Source: Chondrilla cf. caribensis (Eukaryota > Porifera > Demospongiae > Chondrillida > Chondrillidae). From it: a stretch of DNA of 64,000 nt. The stretch covers positions 3,303,574 through 3,367,573 of the forward strand of contig OZ026558.1 of assembly GCA_964020155.1 (NCBI GenBank). The letters are read 5' to 3'. This document shows, one piece after another, positions 22,842-34,830 of the stretch. The number at the start of each line of letters is the position of its first letter. The first letter of the stretch is position 1. The translations under genes were made by a program, and so were the position numbers. The notes beneath the pieces are model-generated. The model did no database searches. It was not told the DNA's origin and saw only the letters and a list, made by a program, of their open reading frames with translations.

Positions 22842-23209
22842 AACACCACATGTGACAGATGGGCTAGACCTTTAATGTCACATGTACATGTATGTGAATG
22901 CCTACATAGTATTAATATCTGTACAGGTGTGAACATGCATATAGTTACAACATGCAGTACACCCTTGTTAATTTTATGTATTTACATAACAGTGTATTTT
23001 ATTGTATCAATATTAAAATGATATTATTATAGCTATAATAATTACAGTATTTGCAATTGACCTATAATAATTATTATAGTATAATGCATACATACATATA
23101 TAATTGAATAAGGATGATAATATTATAATGAAGTTACATCGGTACCACATAATGATATTAACAAGGCAAACAAACAAACATTATACATAATATAATAATT
23201 ATAAAAACA
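22842..23209. other. 3' flank of copy 5, no gene seen
   Basis: AT-rich flank resembling those after 18115 and 42088. No gene visible. Confidence 0.45.
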
Positions 23210-23446
23210 CAATGTTGGTGGTTGCAGAATTGCAAATGATATCCTTGTTTGCACCCATCCAATCACGACTGCATACGATTTGCCCCATGAATTTGCCAGT
23301 TTGTCTGCAAACCGCGAGAGCAATACCTTGGCTTCATTCCCCATGTAGCCATCAACTGAGTCTACAAAGGGGGAAAATGATGCGTGTGTGTAGAATATTA
23401 GTATAATTATAATAAAATATCTTAGATTGGTATATGAAGAGCACAT
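23210..23446 (-). mobile_element. Retroelement C-terminal fragment
   Basis: The minus-strand frame contains VDGYMGNEAKVLLSRFADKL, then SWGKSYAVVIGWVQTR and ISFAI. This is the same layout as the end of the nuclease-domain ORF at 409-1074 (GGMGKAANIFYKRLAS, QPYHIVMGWMR, LSFSLLRSA). It is a different, diverged family. Only this end of the domain remains. Confidence 0.6.
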
Positions 23447-24009
23447 GCTGAAATGGTTCTCATTATTGTAATAGTGTATTATTATTTGTAGTACACCTAC
23501 TCGTCAAGTTGATGTATATTTGTCCCTTTTCTAAATTTTATTACTATTACGATAATTATAAAAAAAAAACGAATAATAATAATACAAACAGGTAATGCCA
23601 TCTCAGTTTTGGGCACACTAGACCAGTTCAGCAGGACCAGTGAAGACCCTTTTTTCTTTAATGATCTATTCTCTATTTTATATCCATTTATTTATTTATT
23701 TTTCATTATGGTTGTTATTGTCATTATTTGGTTTACCCATAATTATTATAATATCTTATTATAGATATTGCATTAATGTTTTATTATATTGAATTGTAAA
23801 TATGTGTATATATGTGTAATTATCATTATCGTTGTTGATAATATGATTATTACATAATAATAATTTGTATATATGTACATGTACGTATACTAAATAATTA
23901 TAAGACTTCATGTTCAATCTAATCAAGTATATGAATCTGTCTATTATCATTCATGTAGCTATTGATATTAATGTTATCAAATTATTAATGTCTACATAAT
24001 TATTATTAA
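23447..24009. other. AT-rich spacer, no gene seen
   Basis: Very AT-rich with ATAATTAT and ATTTATTT runs. No coding sequence. Confidence 0.45.
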
Positions 24010-24430
24010 TAGAAAATTGAGCATAGCAAGGAGTAAAAGTTTAGTCACTGTGACAGGAAGTTTTTAAGGAGGGTAACTCCTTAACTCCTAAGGCACTCCG
24101 ACTGCTGAAAACAACCCACAGGGTTGAAATGTCCAGATGAAGAACTCTCTTGGCCTGCAGACTGCATTTATCAATGCTCCCGAAATCCAAACGGATATTT
24201 CCAACAACAATCGGAAACATTGCAGGCCTGACTATGTAGTGAGTATTTATCAAGTGTAGCAAGAATCAATAATCGTGAGTGTTTTCAACCAGACAGACAA
24301 AAATTGACTCTCTGATGTCAGGTTTACATAATAACTGCACTAGGAGTTTACAATTTTACATTATTGCTTGATGTGCTATGGTGCTATACTATGGTGTGTG
24401 TTTTAGAGACAATTGAGACAACTGTTTGAC
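24010..24430. repeat. Dispersed repeat R2, copy 3
   Basis: Central and right parts of R2 (GCAAGGAGTAAAAGTTTAG to GTGCTATGGTGCTAT). The hammerhead-like box is decayed (CTGAAAA), but the stem arms are recognisable. Confidence 0.55.
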
Positions 24431-24769
24431 TTGAGACATGATACAGGAATGGCTATAATAGTGTTCCATGCGACTCTTACACAATCAGGGTGTCAAGAAT
24501 TGAATGAGTGAGATATACGTATTACAATGTATTATTTTAATAATATACTATGTCATACATGAATACCAACCCACAGTGAGTGGAGCACTAGGATACTTTC
24601 TTTGTTTGTCAGCTAGACAACAATAATAATAATACTATAGCTAGCTACATACATCACGTACTAAACCTTTTAATCCGCTACAATTTCCCAGTACCAATAT
24701 AATGTACAAGTACCAATGAATATCCAGTTAATTGGCAAAATTTTTTAATCCGCCATATACTTTGAAAAC
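24431..24769. other. Spacer, no gene seen
   Basis: No gene or strong repeat. A short repeated motif (TTTTTTAATCCGC) occurs twice near 24670 and 24740. Confidence 0.35.
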
Positions 24770-25035
24770 GAATTGCAATGGATTAACAAGTATTCACTGT
24801 ATATATTAGTCTATGAGCAATGCATAAATTTGAAGTCCATCCCTATCATCTCTGTTAATATCTGTGAAGAATAATAATTAAGAGTCGAACAAATGCCACG
24901 GCAAATCAAGATTGTTGTGAAATTGCACACGCACACACACACACGCCCCTTAGCGGTAGTGCTGCTACTAGTTGAGCAGGTGCTGGAACTCATGCAATCA
25001 CAATCACAATACATACCACATGTACACTGTCATGT
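24770..25035 (-). pseudogene. Duplicated fragment of the kinase gene 3' end
   Basis: About 180 bp (24845-25030) closely match the last exon boundary and last intron of the kinase gene (49180-49370). Shared pieces are TATCTGTGAAGAATAATAAT, CACGGCAAATCAAG, the CA tract and TGAGCAGGTGCTGGAACTCA. A shorter match (ATTAACAAGTATTCACTGTA, 24780) corresponds to 48270, which lies beyond the kinase stop. Only the first few codons of the last exon survive. It is a small segmental copy located 24 kb from its source. Confidence 0.75.
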
Positions 25036-25083
25036 TCCATTCTTTATAGTACACCTACTCGTCAAAGCATACACATGCATACT

Positions 25084-25084
<1 letters not shown>

Positions 25085-25131
<47 letters not shown>

Positions 25132-25162
25132 CACACACAAACACACACACAAACACACACGT

Positions 25163-25230
<68 letters not shown>
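25085..25230. repeat. (CA)n microsatellite
   Basis: Nearly pure CA dinucleotides with a few interruptions. Long ORFs read through it are artefacts. Confidence 0.95.
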
Positions 25231-25231
<1 letters not shown>

Positions 25232-25374
25232 AGCAAAAATGTCAAATTTTATTACTGGTTACCACGGCCTCTCCAGTGTCCACATGATGCATCATAGTTC
25301 AAATAAGGATGCATAGAAACACTCCTGGTAGTATAATATAGTATGGTTCTTCTGATATCAAACACGATATGTTT

Positions 25375-25560
25375 GGTCACTGATCAAAAACTTTCCCAAT
25401 ATGATGCCAATCCAGTGGAGGCGTAACATAAACTCCAAACTATCTCAAATGGTATGGTCAGCTAGACCTGTGGCTATCCTGTCTCCAGTGGCAGGTTCAC
25501 TCACAGCCATTTCAACATTCTCCTAGCCTATAGCCGAATTGTAGATATTAGTTATCATTG
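25375..25560. repeat. Dispersed repeat R3, copy 2
   Basis: Matches 8935-9115 (CCAATCCAGTGGAGG through GTAGATATTAGTTATCATT). Same orientation. Confidence 0.6.
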
Positions 25561-25836
25561 ATTACAGTATGACAGTATTATTACATATATTATCATATTG
25601 CATCAAATTTATAATAATTAATTATTGTACAGATATAATATGGAATGACATACAAGACAATAATTGTGGACATGTATGTATGTATGTAGATACATACCTG
25701 TCCACGATGTAAAACAATATTGCAATGCATAATGATTATTTGGTGATATAAAACAATATAGCATCCATTACCATATAAACAGTACTATTATACAACAATT
25801 TCATAATGTATAAAGTGTTAGCAACGGATGCTATAC

Positions 25837-25932
25837 TGGTTAAGACATGGACACTCGGACACATAAAATACACTTGCCCTCGGGCCTTGGTAATTTATAT
25901 GTCATAATGCCCTTGTATCCATGTCTTAACCA
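25837..25932. repeat. Foldback element of about 96 bp
   Basis: The arms TGGTTAAGACATGGACAC (25837-25854) and GTATCCATGTCTTAACCA (25915-25932) are inverted copies differing at one base. The sequence between partly pairs as well. It could be a tiny foldback MITE or a structured RNA. No terminator or gene context. Confidence 0.6.
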
Positions 25933-26226
25933 CTGAATAATCTGTGTGTATTATGTATGCAAATATAATGCACATGTTTATAATTAAATAAAGTACTGAA
26001 CACCTTCCCTATTAAGAGAAGAGGATCCAAGAATGGAAAAGGCATTGGCACTTTGAATAGCATCCATGCAAAGTGTTAAGTAATTGTCAGTAGATGTCCC
26101 ATGGTCATAGGAAGAATGTGGCATGACACATAATAATTATAATAATCTGGCCATGCACTACGACCTATTTTATCATTTCACACAGATCTGGATGGGGTCT
26201 AGCAGCCACATTTATCTCAAGACAAT
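25933..26226. other. Spacer, no gene seen
   Basis: The right end (AATAATCTGGCCATGCACTACG) also occurs near 38430, just before another R1 copy, so it may belong to the R1 unit. Confidence 0.4.
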
Positions 26227-26965
26227 GCTCTCCCACGGTGACTGGCCAATGTTAAATTCGCTATTTTGCTGGTCACCACAGCCTCCCCACTGCACATGGA
26301 GGTGCTACAGACCTGTTGGTAACCAACAATATTATACAATTTGCCCTCATTTAACATGACCCAGTGTCCATCTGATGCATATTTACAGCTATCCATATTA
26401 AAAATCTATCGTACTTTTGTATATATGGGTACTATTATGTTGGGGACCAGATAGCTGGTAATTTGGCATTTTCACTGGTTACCACATGTACAGGCTATAT
26501 ACCATGTCTATATCACATCTATACTGACACACATACTGATGCATGCACACATTTCTGTATGTGCTAAGCGATGACCAGTGTGCAAGAAATTAGAAAATAA
26601 CTATCACTGGTCACCACGTCATCTCCAGTATTTGTGTGATGACCACCTTAGCCCAACTACCAATCCATGTATACCCTCCTGGAGGTGCTAAGGCCTGGTA
26701 GCGACCAACAAGGAACTCTAATGTTGACCACTACAACCTCTCCAGTATGTATATACATATGGAATTGTATTCACCCTGTATGTGTATGTATATGTGCATG
26801 TCTGTATGCATGAATCTACACACAACAGTTATTCTTACATTTCCTTTTGTAGATTTGAAAATGTCACTGAAACCATACCATGAATTGCAAGCATTTCGTC
26901 CTATATAAATTGTTGAGGTAACTAACTCATAAGTTTACATTTTGTGCAACACTTTCGATATTCTT
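26227..26965. repeat. Dispersed repeat R1, copy upstream of copy 6
   Basis: Full-length R1 block, closest to 38519-39310. Noncoding spacer of the array unit. Confidence 0.65.
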
Positions 26966-27395
26966 GTTTGTTTCAGTTCAGTAGTGTGTGCATGTGTAAT
27001 TATGTATGTATTATGGAAGTGTACACTTAACAGTTTCCCAAGTTTATTTTTTTAAGATTTTGTAGTTTATATTGAAACCATTGCACTAGCTGTTCAGTGA
27101 ATAGTGTGCTTTTTCCTGCTTTGCCTGATTTGCATAGTGTTCATCATCACATGAATAATTTGAAAGATTACATTCAGAAACACGTGTACTCATATGTACC
27201 AATCTGTATATGAAACTCTACTGTCGACATAATACATATCAGGAGTATGTAGACATATCATTACTTTTTATAATGTATGATATATAGTGAGTACTGTATA
27301 AACAGCTATATATATGACAGTAAGTGTCACTGAATACCTTGATTTCAATCACTACATACTTGGTCGGTATACTGGTGTGGTGTTACTGGAACAGT

Positions 27396-28708
27396 ATGTT
27401 CACCCTATCCCTGTCTGTGGTGCTCTCCATTTCCTTCAACGTCTTCACTTTGGGAGAGAGAGTTCAGGAACACAGCAAGTGTCTGTCCACCTTGAAAGAC
27501 ATCCAAGAGGCCTATCTCAGGGGAGACTACTATCCTTCCGATGTGGAGAATTCTGTATTTGATCTTGATATAATCCATAGACACCAGAGGGGAGTAGCCA
27601 TAACTACTGGATTTTACCATCTAACTTACAAATCTCAAGATGGTAATATCTCTCATACTAACTCGGATGACTTCAAGAAGTGCTGTTACCCTGACAAAGA
27701 CAACAATAGTTGTGTCATGATTGTAATTCTCAACTCTCCAGTGTTCACCATTCTTCATCCACTACTCCTACACTACTTCTCAATTCCAAGAAATCTTCTT
27801 TCCATCGCATTACAAAGAGCTGCAGCTGTTTCTGATGGACTTGCGAGTTATTCTGGTTTGATATGTTGGAACTTGCCTCCAGTTTGTGACAATGCCTCAA
27901 GTAATATTAAACGCTCCCTTGTGTACTTTACTGAACATGTACTTATGTTCATACTGTGTTTGTATACATGACATTGTGTTTGCTGAACTTTACACATACT
28001 GTTGTGTGTGAATGTATGTCTGTGTGTGTGTACGTGTTGCATATTTAATGTGTTGTGCATGTGTACATGTATGTATATACACGTATGTACTGTTGTGTGT
28101 TTGTATAATGCAGTAGAAACATCATAAGGCAGACTATAAGTATTATATGTATGTATGTACTAGGGTATAAATTGGTTTGTGTTAAGCAGAAATTTATCTC
28201 AAGGGTGTTTGTCTTGTCTTGTTTGTATGACATTGTACAATCATTATTATAATTGTAACATTAATATGTAAACAGGAATACCATAACATGTGTGGCAATC
28301 AGTTTAAATGTTATCACTTTCCAATTCAGTTATATAATTAGTTAATATAATTATTATTTTTCTTTAGTTTGAAGAACTGGCTAAATACGATCATCCTGTA
28401 AGTTCCATGACCGCCTATCAAAGATTTATTTCTGGAGATCAGAAAGTTCAAGGAGTGTGCAATGATTGGCTCAGGAATTGTTCCAAAAAGTACATGATGA
28501 TAATATTATTACTTCCAGCTGCCATTGTCTTCATGATTGGGCCTCTCACTCTTCTGCTACTCAACAAATACAAGTCATACTTGAAAGGTGTCACAAAACA
28601 CTCCACATTTGCTAACCACTTCCTGTATTCTGTGATGATAACGAGTGTGCTAGGAGCTCTGTACATGTACACCAGTCTGGTCTTGGGTGTTTATAGCTTC
28701 TCAAAATT
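27396..28708 (+). pseudogene. 7TM-array copy 6, truncated after TM2 and fused to copy 7
   Basis: Exon 1 (27396-27938, 181 codons) is open. Its last base is T instead of the usual G before the donor (CAT|GTACTT). Exon 2 begins at 28368 after TCTTTAG and is open through TM2 (LGVYSFSK). At about 28708 the sequence jumps into the 5' leader of copy 7 (GTGTTACTGGAACAAT), giving a stop at 28725-28727. The missing five helices show this gene cannot work alone. Because all introns are phase 0, splicing its exon 1 to the intact exon 2 of copy 7 (29753) would give an open 504-residue product; this is an inference. Confidence 0.85.
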
Positions 28709-28728
28709 AGTGTTACTGGAACAATAAT

Positions 28729-30724
28729 ATGTTCACCCTATTCTTGTTTGTGGTGTTCTTCATTGCCGTCAACGTCTTCACTTTGGGAGAGAGAGTATAG
28801 GAACACAGCAAGTGTCTGTCCACCTTGAAAGACATCCAAGAGGCCTATCTCAGGGGAGATTACTATCCTACCGATGTGGAGAATTCTGTATTTGATCTTC
28901 ACTTGATCCATACATATCAAAGTGGAGTGGCTATGACTACCGGATTTTACCATCTAACTTACAATTCTCAAGGTGGCAATATCTCTCATACTAGCTTGGA
29001 TGACTTCAAGAAGTGCTGTTACCCTGACAAAGACAACAATAGTTGTGTCATGATTGTAATTCTCAACTCTCCAGTGTTCACCATACTTCATCCACTACTC
29101 CTACGCTACTTCTCAGTTGCAAGAAATCTTCTTTCCATTGCGTTACAAGGAGATGCACCTGGTCCTGGCACACGTGGAAGTTCATTTGGTGTGACATGTT
29201 GGAACTTGCCTCCAGTTTGTGACAATGCCTCAAGTAATATTAAACGCTCCCTTGTGTACTTTACTGAACAGGTACTTATGTTCATACTACGTGTGTTTGT
29301 ATACATGACATTGTGTGCAATGTTTACTGAACTTTACACCTACTGTTGTGTGTATGTATGTATGTCTGTGTATATGTATGTGTTACATATTTTTTGTGTT
29401 GTGCATGTGTGCGTGAACGTGTGTACTGTTGAGTGTTTGTATAATGCAGTAGAAACTCCTTAAGGCAGACTATAAGGGACTCACAAAATCAGTTCTTGTT
29501 ATTGGATCTTCTTATCAGTGTTTGCTTACTATGTGTACAACAAATCAAATAGCTAATGCTCAAAAATTGGTTTGTGTTAAGCAAAAATTTCTCTCTAGGG
29601 TGCTTGTCTTAATGAGGTTCCACTGTATGACATTGTACAATCATTATTATTGTAGCATTATTATATAAACAGGAAGACTGTAACATGCGTAGCAATCAGT
29701 TTAAATGTTATCACTGTTCAATTCAGTTAATTAATATATTATTTTTCCATAGTTTGAAGAACTGGCTAAATACGGTCATTCTGTAAGCTCCATGACCGGC
29801 TATCAAAGATTTGTTTCTGGAAATCACAAAGGTCAAGGATTTTGCAATGATTGGTTCAGGAATTTTTGGAAAAAGTACATAATGATATTACTTCCTGCTG
29901 GCATTGTATTCACGATTGGGCCCCTCACTCTTCTGCTACTCAACAAACACAAGTCATACTTGAAAGGTGTCACAAAACACTCCAGATTTGCTAACCACTT
30001 CCTGTATTCTGTAATGATAACCAGTGTGCTAGGAGCTCTATGCATGTACACTAGTCTGGTCATGGGTGTTTATAGCTTCTCAAAATTCCTCTATTCTGAC
30101 AAACACTACAATCCTGAGCTCTTTCAGAGTGATGTTGTAGTAGGTGTAAGTTCTGTTTCCATGGTCACTATTGCCATAGTAACACAGTTTCCCTTTGTTT
30201 TCTACTACTTCTGGAAGCATTTCTCTTCCAACACAACCAAACCATTGATCAGAGTGGTGACATGTGTTGGTTGGTGTTGGATTGTTGTGTTTGTGAAGAT
30301 CTTGTCTTTCTTCACCTTCCACCTTCTGATTTTATTGACGGTTAATCCAGTGACTTCTGTCATACACACTTGCCTGACACTTTCCATCATCCTGACTTTG
30401 ACAATGATTCTCTTGACCATCTCTACTTGTTGTCAACGTCCTTATTGTTCTATTACCAAATGCAGTAAGCTCTCACTTGCAGTCATTTGGATTCTCACTG
30501 CAGATATGTCGTTGTATTTGCTTACAGAAATGTATGATAGTGAGGAGGCTCCCAACACTCATGGGGTGAATGTGGTCGGCATCATCTTTTCGCTTGCTTC
30601 TTCAACCATTCTCTCCACATTTGTTTACTTGGTCAAGATGTACGTCCAACAGAAGATCAGAGGAGAGATGAATTTACCTGAGCTGCAGCCTCTGGTCCAG
30701 CAAAGACATATACGTATGGATTGA
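28729..30724 (+). pseudogene. 7TM-array copy 7 (one nonsense codon in exon 1)
   Basis: Exon 1 is 28729-29271 and exon 2 is 29753-30724 (324 codons with stop), with standard splice sites. The only coding break is TAG at 28798-28800, where other copies have CAG (Gln of ERVQEH). The upstream junction has removed the usual promoter, because only about 20 bases of leader precede the ATG. Exon 2 is intact with seven helices and belongs to the same subgroup as copy 9 (ILSFFTFHLL, ILTLTMILLTIST). The intron holds an uninterrupted MITE at 29447-29625, which also provides the empty site for the SINE in copy 2. Confidence 0.85.
29447..29625. mobile_element. Intronic MITE, copy 7 (SINE empty site)
   Basis: The 179-bp element with the same ends as in copies 2, 4, 5 and 10. 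The sequence AAAAATTGGTTTGTG is uninterrupted here and split by a SINE in copy 2. Confidence 0.75.
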
Positions 30725-31100
30725 TACACGACGTGTGACAGATTATTCTTATGATGCCGTATGTACATGTGTATGTATGTGTGTTTCTGCATATGTATAA
30801 TATATGTACGTATCTGTGTGAACCTTACATAGTTACAACATGCAGTACACCATTATCACTTTCAAGCATTTACATTATTATAAAAATATTAGTTGTACCT
30901 TATTGGTAGGAAGTACATACATGCTGGAATGACTCTCATCATAATTATAATAATTTTTATTCTACATTACAGTATTATTGGCAATGTTAATTACTATAAC
31001 AACTAGTACTATCACAGTATAATCAGTTAACATGTTATTATATGAACAATAGCTTATAATATAGTTTGAGAATAAAGTTATAAAGTCATAATTGATATAG

Positions 31101-31763
31101 TTAGTGTGGCAACTGGACATTGCCTTCACTGACTGCTAGCTGGATTGACTCTGGACCTCTAGCTGCGTAGCCGGATTTCGAGCGGGCACCTCTTATGCAC
31201 AAGATAGCTGATCTCAATAGCGAGAAACTCAAGTGGCATCTCATCCATCCCATCACAATATGGTATGGCTGTTTTCTTTTGCTGGCTATTTGGGAGGCTA
31301 AACGTTTGTAGAAAATGTTGGCTGCTTTTCCCATTCCTCCTGTCGTGCTAAAAACAAGTGGGGTGAAGGATCCATGTTCAATGTCACAGATTTGCTGTTC
31401 GTACATTCTCTTCTTTGCTTTTTCATGGAAAGTGTATCGTGATGATAGTGGGTGCTGTCGGTTGGTTTGCGCGTTAGGGTTAAACACCTTTACGTCAAAA
31501 AATGCGCGTTGTTGTGGACAGCCCCAGAATCCTTTTGCTCTGATGTCCACTCTAGCTCCATCTTGTACATTTGTGCTGGCTAATCTCATCTGCTCTCCTT
31601 CTAGTGGTGTCAGTTCCGGTTCCGTACACACATCAGAACATACTTCTGTCAGCACCCAATGAGTGGAAATGTATTTATCATACGGATTGGGGGATTGGGA
31701 ATTATTTATATATCCATGAGCATATAATGATGGTAGAGTGAACAATATTATAATATTATACAT
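31101..31763 (-). mobile_element. Truncated retroelement nuclease-type domain (duplicate)
   Basis: A 220-residue open frame almost the same as at 409-1074. The visible differences are a one-codon loss near the start (SLYAHGY for SLYYAHRY) and a few single-residue changes. It keeps GARVDIRAKGFWG and FFDVKVFNP. That both copies stay open reflects the recent duplication and does not by itself show selection. Confidence 0.7.
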
Positions 31764-32432
31764 GTAAAATACATAGCTACTGTAACTAATACCACAACTG
31801 TAACTATAACTAGATTAATTGGATTTCAAGGCAAAAACTGGTACAGTAACTATAACCAAAACTTAGGAATGGGCTATATGCTATAACTAAAACTAAAATT
31901 CTATTTTCCATCATCATGTAAATAACTATAACCATTACTAAAAAGACTTGTGTTAGCTAAAACAACACTAATTCCAAATCAGCAATGTATGCATGTGTTT
32001 TTGTGTATTATGTGTGCACATAACAGTATCCTCATTTTATGTTTTCATATTTTGAAACTGATATTAAAACCATTGTACTGTTTGGTGAAAGATGTATGTT
32101 TTCCTGCATTGCCTAATTTGCATTGTGTTCAGGTTACCCTGATGAGTATACAGAATACAGAATATGAGAATACATGAGTATTTGAAGGATTATTACATTC
32201 AGAAAGATTATTACATTCAGGTACCTTGTACGTATGTACTAATATGTGCCACTCTGTAAATGAAACTTTACTGTCAGCATCATGTCAGTATCAGGATTAT
32301 AAAGATATAACAATAACGTATGTACTATAATATTTACCGCCCTATATACCTATGAAACTCTACTGTTAATGTGATTTTATTGGCATAGCATTATTATAAT
32401 GTATAATATATAGTGAGTACTGTATGGACAGC
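31764..32432. other. Upstream region of copy 8
   Basis: No gene. Duplicate of 1075-1743: AACTATAAC-type repeats, then the conserved upstream block (about 32041-32145) and AT-rich spacer. The promoter TATAAAT (32433-32439) and palindrome (32442-32456) follow. Confidence 0.5.
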
Positions 32433-32503
32433 TATAAATGACAGTGTGTACCACTGAATATCACTACTTTGTCGGTATACTGGTGTGGTGTTACTAGAAC
32501 AAT

Positions 32504-33066
32504 ATGTTCACCCTATCCCTGTCTGTGGTGCTCTCCATTGCAGTCAATGTCTTTACTTTGGGAGAGAGAGTTCAGGAACACAGCAAGTGTCTGTCCACCT
32601 TGAAAGACATCCAAGAGGCCTATCTCAGGGGAGACTACTATCCTACCGATGTGGAGAATTCTGTATTTGATCTTGATATAATCCATAGATATCAGAGTGG
32701 AGTAGCTATAACTAGCGGATTTTACCGTCTAACTTACAAATCTCAAGATGGGAATATCTAGCTCTAATACTAACTCGGATGACTTCAGGAAGTGCTGTTA
32801 CCCTGACAAAGACAACAATAGTTATGTCATGATTGTAATTCTCAACTCTCCAGTGTTCACCATACTTCATCCACTATTCCTACATTACTTCTTACTTCCA
32901 AAAATCTTTCCATTGTATTACAAGGAGGTGTACCTGTTGCTAGCCCAAAGTCTAGTGAAAGTTCTTTTGCTGTGATGTCATGGAACTTGCCTCCGGTTTG
33001 TGTTAATGCCTCAAGTAATGTTGAACGCTCCCTTGTGTACTTTACTGAACTCGTACGAATGTTCAT
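32504..33066 (+). pseudogene. 7TM-array exon 1, copy 8 (frameshifted, no exon 2)
   Basis: Duplicate of copy 1. It has the same 4-bp insertion (TAG at 32759-32761) and the same 4-bp deletion downstream, and no exon 2. Small differences from copy 1 include YLRGDYY for YFKGDYY, and NVERS for NIKRS near the end, which hint at gene conversion with intact copies. Confidence 0.85.
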
Positions 33067-33137
33067 ACTGTGTTTGTATACATGATATTGTGTGTTTAGT
33101 GCACTTTACACCTATTGTGGTGTGTGCATGTATGCTC

Positions 33138-33795
33138 TCCCACGATGAGCAGACAAATATTCAAAATTTATTGCTGTTCACCACAGCTTCCCCACACATG
33201 TGGCACATCATAGCATGAATACTTTACACATACACCCTCCTTTGCATGTACACCCTCCTGGAGGTGCTACAGACCTGTTGGTAACCAACAATATTATAAT
33301 ATATTGTCCTCATGCATTTACCGTGACCCAGTGTCCATCTGTTATACTATCCATAGTTATAATATTATATAGTTATCACACTTTTCTATGTATGTTGGGG
33401 ACCAGAGAGGTAATTTGGCATTACTCACTGGTCACCATAGGCTACCATGTCCATTTCACATAGCAAGTTAAAACAATATTAATACTGATCCCTGTACACC
33501 CTCCTGGAGATGTTGAGGACCGGGTGGTGACCAACAAGGTATTCTAATGCTGACCACTACAACCTCTCCAGTGTATATGATACGTATAATAATACATGTA
33601 CAATTGTATTCACACTATAATATGTATATATGCATTTGAGTGTATGTATGAATGTACACAATAGTTATTCCTACATTTCCTATTGTAGATGTTGAAATTG
33701 GCATTGGAATCATACCATTGCATGCATTTTGTCCTCTTGCAGTCTGTTGAGGGAACTCACTCATAAGTTTACATTTTGTGCAGCTGTTTCAATGT
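33138..33795. repeat. Dispersed repeat R1, duplicate
   Basis: Duplicate of 2440-3085 within the segmental duplication. Confidence 0.65.
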
Positions 33796-33881
33796 ACTTT
33801 TTGTGAATGTCATATCATTATATTCAATTTGATATTTTTCATCCCAACTGATGTGTGAATATATTAATGTTTTGTGTATTG

Positions 33882-34467
33882 CAGTGAAACCCCTCTAAAC
33901 CGAACACACCTGGGACAAATAAAAATTTAATGTTCACTTTAGAGGGGTTTTCAGATTAGTGAAGTTCCACATATTTCTCAGATAGCAAACATTGCATTAT
34001 TAAAATTGTTGTGATACATCAACACACAATGGCTAGAAGTAGAATAGTATCGCCATTACAAACATGTTAGAAGAAAGGAACGAAACTTATGTAAAATTCA
34101 ACTCAAAAAAAACAGTGGATTTTCCAACCCCGAACGTTTCACTTAATGTCTTTAGAGTTGGCTTAATTTTATAAACATGGGACCATTCTACCCTTCTTCG
34201 TTTTGGAGCTGGTTCTGACATGAACAATAACACTAACGTTCACACTTCGACAGCTGCAGATTGGACATTCGGTTTACAAAGATTGATTTATATACTAAGT
34301 TGGGTTTTGGGACCCAAACTTCTGTTTGGTTTTCGGAATACAGAGTTTCCGGTTTAGAAAGGTTATTTTGTAACACAGGTAATAGGTAATAACTCGGGAC
34401 TTGAAAAAATATTTGATTTACAGAGAATTCCGGATTACTGCGGGTTCGATTTAAAGGGGTTTTACTG
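33882..34467. mobile_element. 586-bp MITE (duplicate of 3165-3751)
   Basis: Same element at the same place in the duplicated segment. The left TA has mutated to TG. The copies differ by only a few bases. Confidence 0.8.
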
Positions 34468-34746
34468 TATATAACAGTATATCCTTATTTAATTTTTCTC
34501 ATATTTTGAAACTGATATTTAAACCATTGCACTGTTTGGTGAAAGATGTACTTTTTCCTACTTTGCCTAATTTGCAAGGTTTTTAGGTTCCCCTGATCAT
34601 CACGAGTAATTTGAAGGTTTATCACATTCAGGTACATATGTATGTACTAATATTGAAACTCTACTGTTAATATGATATAAATTATTATGATTACATAGGC
34701 ATAATTATTATAATGCATGATATATAGTGAGTACTGTATAAAAAGC

Positions 34747-34770
34747 TATATATGACAGTGTGTGTCACTG
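34747..34770 (+). promoter_or_regulatory. Promoter-like TATA box and palindrome, copy 9
   Basis: TATATAT at 34747-34753 and CAGTG-N5-CACTG at 34756-34770, 61-84 bases before the ATG at 34831 of an intact gene. Confidence 0.55.
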
Positions 34771-34830
34771 AATCTTAATTTGAATCACTACATATTTGTC
34801 GGTATACTGGTGTGGTGGTACTGGAACAAT

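Larger units (their letters stand above)
30694..34815 (+). repeat. Segmental duplication, right copy
   Basis: Near-identical to 1-4100, from the end of a 7TM exon 2 to the promoter of the next gene. Because the right copy follows copy 7 directly, the left copy probably follows a similar gene lying outside the window. Confidence 0.85.

Noticed and set aside
25085..25245. Long ORFs of HTHTHT or CVCVCV residues here and at 49255, 51158, 53192, 55308, 56414, 58428 and 59698.
   Set aside because: They are translations of CA/GT microsatellites and carry no gene signal.
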